From an uncultured Eubacteriales bacterium (GTDB lineage Bacteria > Bacillota > Clostridia > Oscillospirales > Oscillospiraceae), in assembly GCA_900556935.1 (NCBI GenBank), contig USQL01000013.1, forward strand, positions 1 through 30,760: a stretch of 30,760 nucleotides of DNA, given 5' to 3'. The position numbers and the translations under genes were made by a program. The notes below the pieces were generated by a model. That model ran no database searches. It was given only the letters and a program-made list of their open reading frames with translations, and had not been told where the DNA came from. Below, in pieces: positions 23,061-30,024 of this stretch; position 1 is the stretch's first letter; the number at the start of each line of letters is the position of its first letter.

Positions 23061-24212
23061 CTACACATTTTTCGCCATCGCCGCCCGTTTCAGGACCTGA
23101 ATGTAGATTTCCCCAAAGCTCTTGCGGGGGACCGCCTGGGCAGCGACCAGGGGAGCTTCCAGAAGGGTTTCATCGCCGCTGCGGAGGGTCAGGGTGCCCA
23201 GGGGGGTGCCCTGAGCTACCGGGGCGGTGACGGAGTCTAAAAGGGTGATGTCTGTTTCCAGGCCGCTTTTCTTTGCCTTGGGAATCAGCAGGCTCTGGTT
23301 TCCCTCCAAGACGGCGCTGACGCTGGGGGCCTTCCCCAGCTTTACGGGCACCTGGGCATTTTCTTCCAGAGCGGGCTCCACCAGGGCGAAGTTGGCAAAG
23401 CCGTAGTCCAGCATGGCCTTACAGGCGGCGTTGCGGATTTTGGCGCTTTCTGCCCCCATGGTCACGGCGATGAGCCCCAGGCCCTCCCGCTGGGCGCTGG
23501 CGGAGAGGCAGTAGCCGGCGGCGGAGGTAAACCCGGTTTTCAGGCCCGTGGCGCCGGGGTAAAAGCGGATGAGCTTATTGGTGTTGGAAAGGCCAAAGGC
23601 CCCATTCCGCACGGTGTCCATCCAGATGGTGGTGTATTTCTGAATATCCGGGTGCTTGCCCAGCAGCTCCCGGGACATGAGGGCAATGTCGTAGGCGCTG
23701 GTTTTGTGGCTTTCGGCGTCGGGGCCGTCGTCCAGACCGGTGCAGTTGACAAAGTGAGTGTCCTCCATGCCCAGTTCCTTGGCCCGGGTGTTCATCCGGT
23801 CCACAAAGGCGCTTTCGCTGCCGGAGAGGTGCTCGGCCATGGCGCAGGCGCAGTCGTTGGCGGAGGACACGGCGATGGATTTGAGCATTTCGCTGACGGA
23901 CATCTGCTCCCCGGCCTTTAGGTAAATCTGGCTGCCGCCCTTGGCCGCCGCGGCCTCGGAGGCGGTGACAATATCATCATAGTGAATGCTCCCGGAGTCG
24001 ATGGCCTCCATAATCAGCAGCATGGTCATCACCTTGGTGACGCTGGCGGGCGCCAGCGCCTCGTGGGCGTTCTTCTCGTATAGCACCGTACCCGTGGCCA
24101 CGTCCATTAAGAGCGCACTTTTGGCCGGAACGTTCAAATCCTCCGCCCCGGCCTGCCAGGGGATCGCCGCCAGCAGACACAGCGCCGCCGCCAGCGTCAA
24201 AAACCGTTTCAT
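23061..24212 (-). CDS. dacF: D-alanyl-D-alanine carboxypeptidase (DacF/PBP5 family)
   Basis: A 383-residue secreted or membrane-attached low-molecular-weight PBP. Residues 1-23 are a signal peptide ending AGA. The S11 peptidase domain has the SxxK as S57-V-T-K60, SxN as S117-A-N119 and KTG as K225-T-G227 (GLKTGFTSAAGYC). The C-terminal part (about 270-375) is the PBP5-type beta domain, and the final residues may form the weak amphipathic anchor. It trims the terminal D-Ala from peptidoglycan stem peptides. The ATG at 24212 has GGGAGGG 7 bases upstream; the ATG two codons earlier overlaps that site. It is divergent from the hydrogenase gene. The gene symbol reflects family membership, not proven orthology. 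Confidence 0.92.
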   Translation of the reverse strand: MKRFLTLAAALCLLAAIPWQAGAEDLNVPAKSALLMDVATGTVLYEKNAHEALAPASVTKVMTMLLIMEAIDSGSIHYDDIVTASEAAAAKGGSQIYLKAGEQMSVSEMLKSIAVSSANDCACAMAEHLSGSESAFVDRMNTRAKELGMEDTHFVNCTGLDDGPDAESHKTSAYDIALMSRELLGKHPDIQKYTTIWMDTVRNGAFGLSNTNKLIRFYPGATGLKTGFTSAAGYCLSASAQREGLGLIAVTMGAESAKIRNAACKAMLDYGFANFALVEPALEENAQVPVKLGKAPSVSAVLEGNQSLLIPKAKKSGLETDITLLDSVTAPVAQGTPLGTLTLRSGDETLLEAPLVAAQAVPRKSFGEIYIQVLKRAAMAKNV

Positions 24213-24305
24213 CCGCATCCCTCCCGCTTGCTTTGTAGAAGCTTATGGGGCGGTGGAATCAGTTATTCTAATAATCCTATAACAAATTTTATATGGACAG
24301 CTACC

Positions 24306-24334
24306 TTGAAGCATATGCGGTTTTCTGGTATAAT
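24306..24334 (+). promoter_or_regulatory. Promoter of the [FeFe] hydrogenase gene
   Basis: TTGAAG (24306-24311) and TATAAT (24329-24334) are 17 bases apart, with a leader of about 50 bases to the ATG at 24390. Confidence 0.75.
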
Positions 24335-24389
24335 ACTTGAGAAAATACCGGCAGAATAGGAAAGCTGCCGCTTTTGGAGGAATTTTTGC

Positions 24390-25895
24390 ATGAGAGGTAT
24401 TCCGTCCCTGATTACCGACATCCGGAAGAAGGTCTTCACCGAGGTGGCCCGCATGGCCTACGAAGGCGGAGACTACACCAAGGCCGAGGATCTGCCCTAT
24501 ATCATCGTCCCCGGAGACCAGCCCCTGCACCGGGAATCCGTCTTCCTGGAGCGTGCCATCGCCGGCGAGCGGGTGCGGCTTGCCATGGGCCTGTCCGTTC
24601 GCTCCGTTCAGACCCGGTCCCTTCTTACCGAGGGCATGGACCATGCGGCCATTGCCCAGCAGTATTACGAGCCCCCGCTGATCAACATCATCCCCTATGC
24701 CTGCCACGCCTGCCCCACCAACCAGTATAAGGTCACGGAGAACTGCCAGAACTGCCTGGCTGCCTCCTGCCAGCAGGTCTGCCCCCGGGATGCCATCAGC
24801 TTTGTCAACGGCAAGAGCTTTATTGACAGCAGCAAGTGCATCAAGTGCGGCAAGTGCGCCCAGGCCTGCGATTACAACGCTATCATTCACTTAGAGCGCC
24901 CCTGCCAGGCCGCCTGCGGCATGGATGCCATCGGTGCCGACGAGAACGGCAAGGCCGTCATCAACCAGGATAAGTGCGTTTCCTGCGGCCAGTGCCTGGT
25001 TTCCTGCCCCTTCGGCGCCATTGTGGACAAGGGCCAGATTTATCAGGTGGTCCGCTCCATTATGGAGGGAGACGAGGTTTACGCCATCGCCGCCCCCGCC
25101 TTTGCCCGTCAGTTCGGCAAGGACGTGACCGTGGCCCGGTTCCGTGCCGCCGTCCAGGCCCTGGGCTTCAAGGACATGGTGGAGGTCGCCATCGGTGCCG
25201 ACATTTGCACCGTAGAGGAGGCCCGGGACTTTGTGGAGAGGGTGCCCGCTCAGCAGCCCTATATGGCTACCTCCTGCTGCCCCGCATGGCATGCCATGGT
25301 CCACAAGCTGTTCCCCGCCCAGGCAAAGAACATCTCCATGACCCTGACCCCCATGGTCTATACCGCCCGTATGGTGAAGAAGGAGCATCCCAACGCCAAA
25401 ATCGTCTTTGTCGGCCCCTGCGCCGCCAAAAAGCTGGAGGCCATCCGGGAGAACATCCGCTCCGACGTGGACTTCGTGCTGACCTTTGAGGAGCTTATGG
25501 GCATGTTCGAGGCCAAGGAAATCAACTTCGAGGAGCTGCCCGAGGTGCCCGCACCCGACGAGGGCACCGCCGCGGGCCGCGGCTTCGCCGTCGCCGGTGG
25601 TGTTGCCCAGGCCGTGGTGGACGTGGTCCACGAGACCCATCCGGATATGGAAATCAAGGTTGCCAACGCCCAGGGCCTGCGGGAGTGCCGGAAGCTCATG
25701 AACATGGCAAAGGTAGGCAAGTACAACGGCTACCTGCTGGAGGGCATGGCCTGCCCCGGCGGCTGTGTGGCCGGTGCCGGTACCATCCTGCCCATTGTGG
25801 ATGCCCATAAGGCCGTGGCCCAGTCCATGAAGCTGGCCGCCAAGAAGAACCCCCTGGAATCCCAGTATGCCGATTTGGCGGAGAAGCTGGATTAA
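24390..25895 (+). CDS. Monomeric [FeFe] hydrogenase, group-B-like
   Basis: A 501-residue protein. An N-terminal region with CHACPTNQYKVTENCQNC and CQQVC precedes two ferredoxin-type [4Fe-4S] motifs (CIKCGKCAQAC at 150-160 and CVSCGQCLVSCP at 196-207). The H-cluster domain follows. Its L1 is TSCCPAW (C296 proton relay, C297 ligand), L2 is GPCAAKKLE (C344) and L3 is EGMACPGGC (C455, C459). All four cluster ligands are present. L2 has Gly where group A enzymes have Met (MPC), as I recall for group B. It would reduce protons or oxidise H2 with ferredoxin in the cytoplasm. GGAGG lies 9 bases before the ATG. No maturase gene (hydE, hydF, hydG) or partner subunit is adjacent. Confidence 0.9.
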   Translation: MRGIPSLITDIRKKVFTEVARMAYEGGDYTKAEDLPYIIVPGDQPLHRESVFLERAIAGERVRLAMGLSVRSVQTRSLLTEGMDHAAIAQQYYEPPLINIIPYACHACPTNQYKVTENCQNCLAASCQQVCPRDAISFVNGKSFIDSSKCIKCGKCAQACDYNAIIHLERPCQAACGMDAIGADENGKAVINQDKCVSCGQCLVSCPFGAIVDKGQIYQVVRSIMEGDEVYAIAAPAFARQFGKDVTVARFRAAVQALGFKDMVEVAIGADICTVEEARDFVERVPAQQPYMATSCCPAWHAMVHKLFPAQAKNISMTLTPMVYTARMVKKEHPNAKIVFVGPCAAKKLEAIRENIRSDVDFVLTFEELMGMFEAKEINFEELPEVPAPDEGTAAGRGFAVAGGVAQAVVDVVHETHPDMEIKVANAQGLRECRKLMNMAKVGKYNGYLLEGMACPGGCVAGAGTILPIVDAHKAVAQSMKLAAKKNPLESQYADLAEKLD

Positions 25896-25918
25896 GCCAT
25901 TCATAAAATTACAGATAA

Positions 25919-26092
25919 GGGGCTGTTAGAAAAGCATGTCGCTGCGAACCAGTGACCGTCGTCACTGGTGTGGCAGCCCCCCGGTTGAATGGAAACAGCT
26001 TGGTTTTATTGCCAAGATGTTTGAAGATCCGGGGGATTGCCACACCAGTCTGCGGACTGGTTCGCAATGACAGGTTATTTTCTAACAGCCCC
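25919..26092. mobile_element. 174-bp MITE-like palindromic element
   Basis: GGGGCTGTTAGAAAA (25919-25933) is exactly repeated in inverse at 26078-26092. The similarity continues inward for about 60 bases per arm (CTGCGAACCAGT...ACTGGTGTGGCA against TGCCACACCAGT...ACTGGTTCGCAATGACA). Each arm carries its own hairpin (CCAGTGAC-CGTC-GTCACTGG on the left, CCAGTC-TGCG-GACTGG on the right). The centre (about 25982-26034) holds TTGG..CCAA pairs and no gene. A second copy's right end is at 1-56. It lies between the hydrogenase stop and the deoD ribosome site. Confidence 0.85.
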
Positions 26093-26154
26093 AATGACAC
26101 GCTTTTTAAAAGCCCGGATTCCAGATTTTTTGATGTATAAAAGGAGAATATACC

Positions 26155-26901
26155 ATGCTCACTACCCCTACCCCTCATATTTCCGCCGCTCCCGGCGACT
26201 TTGGCAAGACTGTTCTGATGCCCGGTGACCCCCTGCGGGCCAAGTTTATCGCAGAGAATTTCCTGGAAAATCCCGTGCTTGTCAACAATGTCCGGGGCGT
26301 TCAGGGCCATACCGGCACCTACAAGGGTGTCAAGGTTTCCGTCATGGCCTCCGGCATGGGAATGCCCGCCATCGGCATCTATTCCCACGAGCTGTTTAAC
26401 GGCTACGGCGTGGAGAACATCATCCGGGTTGGCTCCGCCGGTGCCATCCAGGAGAATATCCATCTGTACGACCTGGTGATTGCCCAGGGTGCCTGCACCG
26501 ATTCCAACTTTGCCAGCCAGTTCCATCTGCCCGGCACCTTTGCCCCCATCGGCTCCTGGGAGCTGGTCTCCGAGGCGGTGAAGGCCGCCGAGGCCAACGG
26601 GGCAAGATACCACGTGGGCAACGTCAACTCCTCCGATGTGTTCTATGGGGACCATGTGGGCGTGCCCGAGGGCCTGGACAGCGTGTACGGCCTGAAGAAG
26701 ATGGGCGTTATGGCCCTGGAAATGGAGTCCGCCGCCCTGTACATGAATGCCGCCCGGTACGGAAAGCGGGCCCTGTGCATCTGCACCATTTCCGACCACC
26801 TGCTCACCGGTGAGGAAACCACCTCCGAGGAGCGCCAGAATTCCTTCACCACCATGATGAAGGTTGCCCTGGATGTGGCCGTTGCCATGGAGAATAAGTG
26901 A
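26155..26901 (+). CDS. deoD: Purine nucleoside phosphorylase, DeoD type
   Basis: A 248-residue protein, near the usual 235-240 of the hexameric DeoD family. Motifs include VLMPGDPLRAKFIAENFLEN (phosphate and nucleoside binding), MASGMGMPAIGIYSHELF, IIRVGSAGAIQ, GVMALEMESAALYM (purine and ribose contacts) and ISDHLLTGEETTSEERQ with the acidic residue used in base protonation. It splits purine (deoxy)ribonucleosides with phosphate into base and (deoxy)ribose-1-phosphate. AAAAGGAG lies 10 bases before the ATG. Its stop codon TGA overlaps the deoB ATG, so it begins a deoD-deoB-cdd operon. No promoter is clear in the 60 bases after the palindromic element, so the promoter may lie inside the element or be weak. 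Confidence 0.96.
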   Translation: MLTTPTPHISAAPGDFGKTVLMPGDPLRAKFIAENFLENPVLVNNVRGVQGHTGTYKGVKVSVMASGMGMPAIGIYSHELFNGYGVENIIRVGSAGAIQENIHLYDLVIAQGACTDSNFASQFHLPGTFAPIGSWELVSEAVKAAEANGARYHVGNVNSSDVFYGDHVGVPEGLDSVYGLKKMGVMALEMESAALYMNAARYGKRALCICTISDHLLTGEETTSEERQNSFTTMMKVALDVAVAMENK

Positions 26902-28070
26902 TGAAACGAGTATTTCTGATTGTTCTGGATTCCTGCGGCATCGGCCAGATGCCGGACTGCGAGAAGTTTGGAGATATCGGGGTCAATACCCTGAAATCCT
27001 GCTCCACCTCTTCGAAATTTTCCATCCCCAACCTCCTGAAGGCCGGTATCGGCAACATCGACGGGGTGGACTACCTTCCCAAGGAGGCCGCCCCCCAGGG
27101 CGCTTACGCCCGGCTTACCGAGCGCTCCATGGGCAAGGATACCACCATCGGCCACTGGGAGATTGCGGGTGTTGTCTCGCCCCAGCCCCTGCCCACCTTC
27201 CCGGAGGGCTTCCCCCAGGAGGTTCTGGAGGAGTTTGAAAAGCTGACGGGCCGGGGCGTGCTGTGCAACAAGCCCTATTCCGGCACGGATGTTATCCGGG
27301 ACTACGGCCCCGAGCAGCTGGAAACCGGCAAGTGGATCGTCTATACCTCTGCCGACTCCGTGTTCCAGGTGGCGGCCCACGAGGAGAAGATTCCTCTGGA
27401 GGAGCTGTACGATGCCTGCCGCAAGGCCCGGAAGATGCTGACCGGCAAGTATGGCGTGGGCCGTGTCATTGCCAGACCCTACGTGGGCACTGCCCAGGAG
27501 GGCTTCCGCCGGACTTCTAACCGCCATGACTTCTCCCTGGAGCCCCCCGCAAAGACCATGCTGGATGCCGTTGTGGACGCGGGGCAGGACTGCCTGGCCG
27601 TGGGCAAGATTTTTGATATCTTCGCCGGACGGGGCACCACGGAGCATGTCTACAACCAGAGCAACGCCGACGGTATGCAGCACACCGTGGACTACGCCGC
27701 GAGAGATTTTCACGGCCTGTGTTTTGTAAACCTGGTGGACTTTGACATGCAGTTCGGCCATCGCCGGGATATCGACGGCTACGCCAACGCCCTGACGGAG
27801 TTTGATACCTGGCTGGGCGAATTTGTCAAGACCCTGGGGGAGGAGGACGTGGTGATGATTACCGCCGACCACGGCTGTGACCCCGCCTACACCGCCACCA
27901 CGGATCACACCCGGGAGTATGTGCCCTTCATCGCCCTGGGCCAAAAGGTCCGCCCCGGCTCCTTGGGCACCCGGACCTCCTTCGCGGATATCGCCGCCAC
28001 GGTGACGGAACTGTTAGGCGTTCCCTATGAGACCGTGGGGAAGAGCTTTGCCAAGGAGTTGCTGAAATGA
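26901..28070 (+). CDS. deoB: Phosphopentomutase
   Basis: A 389-residue enzyme of the alkaline-phosphatase superfamily that interconverts (deoxy)ribose-1-phosphate and -5-phosphate. The N-terminus has FLIVLDSCGIGQMPDCEKFG with the first metal-binding Asp. KDTTIGHWEI carries the Thr that is phosphorylated in the mechanism. IVYTSADSVFQVAAHE, MITADHGCDP and TDHTREYVPF supply the remaining metal ligands. The ATG at 26901 shares one base with the deoD stop (TGATG); a GTG one codon earlier is less likely. It takes the sugar phosphate from DeoD towards central metabolism. Its stop overlaps the cdd start (ATGA). Confidence 0.96.
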   Translation: MKRVFLIVLDSCGIGQMPDCEKFGDIGVNTLKSCSTSSKFSIPNLLKAGIGNIDGVDYLPKEAAPQGAYARLTERSMGKDTTIGHWEIAGVVSPQPLPTFPEGFPQEVLEEFEKLTGRGVLCNKPYSGTDVIRDYGPEQLETGKWIVYTSADSVFQVAAHEEKIPLEELYDACRKARKMLTGKYGVGRVIARPYVGTAQEGFRRTSNRHDFSLEPPAKTMLDAVVDAGQDCLAVGKIFDIFAGRGTTEHVYNQSNADGMQHTVDYAARDFHGLCFVNLVDFDMQFGHRRDIDGYANALTEFDTWLGEFVKTLGEEDVVMITADHGCDPAYTATTDHTREYVPFIALGQKVRPGSLGTRTSFADIAATVTELLGVPYETVGKSFAKELLK

Positions 28071-28483
28071 TGGAACCCCAAGAACTGGTTGCCCGGGCCA
28101 TCGAGGCCATGGGCCACGCCTACGCTCCCTATTCCGGCTATAAGGTCGGCGCGGCGCTGCTGTGCGCCGACGGGAAGGTCTATGGCGGCTGCAATATCGA
28201 AAACGGCTCCTATGGCGCTACCAACTGCGCCGAGCGCACCGCCTTTTTTAAGGCCGTTTATGACGGGGAGCGGGCCTTTACCGCCATCGCCATCTGCGGC
28301 GGAAAGGACGGGGTGATTGCGGATGTGTTCCCGCCCTGCGGCATCTGCCGCCAGGTGATGCGGGAGTTCTGTGAGGACGATTTCAAGGTCTATCTGGTGG
28401 GAAAAGACGGTGTCTATACGGAGCGGACACTTGTAGAACTGCTGCCGGACAGCTTCCGCCCCAAAACCCATATGCAGGGCTGA
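28067..28483 (+). CDS. cdd: Cytidine deaminase
   Basis: A 138-residue protein of the short, tetrameric zinc-dependent class. The motif NCAERTAFF gives C54-A-E56 (zinc ligand and catalytic Glu) and FPPCGICRQVM gives C91 and C94. YSGYKVGAALL and GCNIENGSYG are the substrate-binding segments. It deaminates cytidine and deoxycytidine to uridine and deoxyuridine. AAGGAG at 28052-28057 in the end of deoB serves as the ribosome site, and the start overlaps the deoB stop as ATGA; a second ATG follows directly. It ends the enzyme part of the nucleoside operon; a new promoter follows for the transporter genes. Confidence 0.96.
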   Translation: MMEPQELVARAIEAMGHAYAPYSGYKVGAALLCADGKVYGGCNIENGSYGATNCAERTAFFKAVYDGERAFTAIAICGGKDGVIADVFPPCGICRQVMREFCEDDFKVYLVGKDGVYTERTLVELLPDSFRPKTHMQG

Positions 28484-28520
28484 GGAAAAGAAAAACTTCC
28501 TGTAATTCTTCGGAAAACAG

Positions 28521-28549
28521 TTGATTTTTTGAGGAAAGTGTGCGACAAT
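28521..28549 (+). promoter_or_regulatory. Promoter of the BMP lipoprotein gene
   Basis: TTGATT (28521-28526) and GACAAT (28544-28549) are 17 bases apart. It allows the binding protein to be made separately from, and probably in excess of, the upstream enzymes. Confidence 0.65.
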
Positions 28550-28552
28550 ACA

Positions 28553-28575
28553 CCTGCAGGGAATTCCCCCTGCGG
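28553..28575 (+). promoter_or_regulatory. Hairpin at the predicted 5' end of the BMP lipoprotein mRNA
   Basis: GCAGGG (28556-28561) pairs with CCCTGC (28568-28573), with outer CC/GG. The predicted transcription start is about 28556, so the stem would be at the very 5' end, the position that protects mRNAs from decay. It is 13 bases before the GGAGG ribosome site. Confidence 0.4.
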
Positions 28576-28599
28576 AAATGAACTATGGAGGAAATAGTT

Positions 28600-29772
28600 A
28601 TGAAAAAGATTCTGGCTTTGCTCCTGGCAGTGATGATGGTCGTGGGCCTGTGCGCCTGCGGCGGCAACAGCGGCTCTACCGCTACGACTGCCGCTCCCGC
28701 TGCCACCGATGCCGGCAGTGCTTCCGCTGCCGCAACCAACGTGGACGACATCCCCGATGAGATGACCTCCGCCGACGGTACTTATGAGATTGCCTTCGTT
28801 ACCGACGTGGGCCAGCTGAAGGACAAGTCCTTTAACCAGGGCACCTTCGACGGCGTAAAGCAGTACGGCTACGAGAGCGGCAAGTCCTACAAGTATTACC
28901 AGCCCGCCGGCGGCAGCCAGGCAACCGATGAGGACCGCTTCGCCGCTATGAAGCTGGCCGCCGAGAACGGTGCCAAGGTCATCGTCTGTGCCGGTTACGC
29001 ACAGGCCGGTGCTCTGGACCTGGCCGTCCCCGCGTTCCCCGATGTGAAGTTCGTCTTCATCGACGGCTGGGCACTGAATAACCCCAATGTGGCCGGTATC
29101 TGCTTTAAGGAAGAGCAGTGCGGCTACCTGGCCGGTTACGCCGCCGTTATGGAAGGCTACACCAAGCTGGGCTTCTCCGGCGGCGGCGGCGGCTCCAACT
29201 CCGCCTGCAACCGTTACGGCTATGGCTACGTCCAGGGTGCCGAGGCAGCTGCCGCTGTCAAGGGCGTGAACGTGGAAATGAACTACTCCTGGCTGTACGG
29301 TGCCAGCTTCTCCGCTTCCAGCGAGCTGCAGACCATGGCCGCCGGCTGGTATCAGAACGGCACCGAGGTCATCTTCGCCTGCGGCGGTCCTATGTTCGAC
29401 TCCATCTCCGCGGCTGCCTCTGCTGAGGATGCCAAGGTCATCGGCGTGGACGTAGACCAGTCCTTCCAGTCTCCCACCGTTATCACCTCCGCTATGAAGG
29501 GCATCGGTGAGGCGACCATGCAGGCTCTGAAGGCTGCCGCGACCGAAGATGGCTGGAAGGCATTCAACGGTGACGGTACTCAGACCATTACCCTGGGCGC
29601 TGCCGAGGGCGCGGTGGGCCTGCCCACCGCTACCTGGTCCCTGAAGAACTGGAGCGTTGAGGAGTACGAGGCCATGTTCGCTGACATTGTGTCCGGCAAG
29701 CTGGTCATCGCCAACGACGACATCGCCGAGCCCGCCAGCACCGAGCATGTCACCGTGAACATCATCAAGTAA
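28600..29772 (+). CDS. BMP-family nucleoside-binding lipoprotein of an ABC importer
   Basis: A 390-residue protein. The ATG at 28600 (MKKILALLLAVMMVVGLCAC) has GGAGG 8 bases upstream; an ATG five codons earlier is inside that ribosome site. The lipobox LCAC makes the Cys at residue 20 the lipidated N-terminus. A Ser/Thr/Ala-rich linker (about 22-48) follows. The periplasmic-binding-protein type 1 fold of the BMP family (PF02608) begins near IAFVTDVGQLKDKSFNQGTF and includes KVIVCAGYAQAGALDLAVPA, KFVFIDG and EVIFACGGPMFDSISAAA. BMP proteins bind purine and other nucleosides on the outer membrane face. The ATPase follows at 30025. Substrate preference is inferred from the neighbouring deoD-deoB-cdd. 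Confidence 0.92.
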   Translation: MKKILALLLAVMMVVGLCACGGNSGSTATTAAPAATDAGSASAAATNVDDIPDEMTSADGTYEIAFVTDVGQLKDKSFNQGTFDGVKQYGYESGKSYKYYQPAGGSQATDEDRFAAMKLAAENGAKVIVCAGYAQAGALDLAVPAFPDVKFVFIDGWALNNPNVAGICFKEEQCGYLAGYAAVMEGYTKLGFSGGGGGSNSACNRYGYGYVQGAEAAAAVKGVNVEMNYSWLYGASFSASSELQTMAAGWYQNGTEVIFACGGPMFDSISAAASAEDAKVIGVDVDQSFQSPTVITSAMKGIGEATMQALKAAATEDGWKAFNGDGTQTITLGAAEGAVGLPTATWSLKNWSVEEYEAMFADIVSGKLVIANDDIAEPASTEHVTVNIIK

Positions 29773-29789
29773 GCGAATACCCTTTTCTG

Positions 29790-29817
29790 AAAAGGAGGCC
29801 TCCGGGCCTCCTTTTTT
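29790..29817 (+). terminator. Terminator after the BMP lipoprotein gene
   Basis: AAAAGGAGGC pairs with GCCTCCTTTTTT around a short loop, 18 bases after the stop codon. Together with the next promoter (29868) it separates the binding protein from the ABC ATPase, so the two may be expressed at different levels. Confidence 0.9.
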
Positions 29818-29867
29818 GCATCCGGGCAGCTGCCAAACCCTGCCGGGAAGAAATGCCGGAAAATCTG

Positions 29868-29896
29868 TTGATTTTTGCTGTAGAAAATGTTACTAT
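29868..29896 (+). promoter_or_regulatory. Promoter of the ABC ATPase gene
   Basis: TTGATT (29868-29873) and TACTAT (29891-29896) are 17 bases apart. The leader to the ATG at 30025 is about 120 bases. Confidence 0.6.
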
Positions 29897-29930
29897 ATCG
29901 TTAACAGACATTGCCCATCCGCCTGTTCAC

Positions 29931-29991
29931 AAAGGGGTGATGTCAACCCGCCAGAAAAAGCGGCCCCGTGGAAACCGGGCTTCTTTCTTTT
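29931..29991 (+). promoter_or_regulatory. Structured leader with attenuator-like hairpin
   Basis: Three small hairpins follow each other: GGGT...ACCC (29935-29949), CCGC...GCGG (29948-29963) and GCCC...GGGC (29963-29980). The last is followed by TTCTTTCTTTT. The stems overlap at their edges, so alternatives are possible. No known riboswitch class is recognised, and purine riboswitch landmarks are absent. Confidence 0.3.
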
Positions 29992-30024
29992 GGCAGAAAC
30001 TACCAGGGAGGGGGCTTGCCAATT

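Noticed and set aside
28550..30024. Purine-type riboswitch before the nucleoside transporter genes
   Set aside because: The three-way junction landmarks and loop sequences of the purine riboswitch are not present in either leader.
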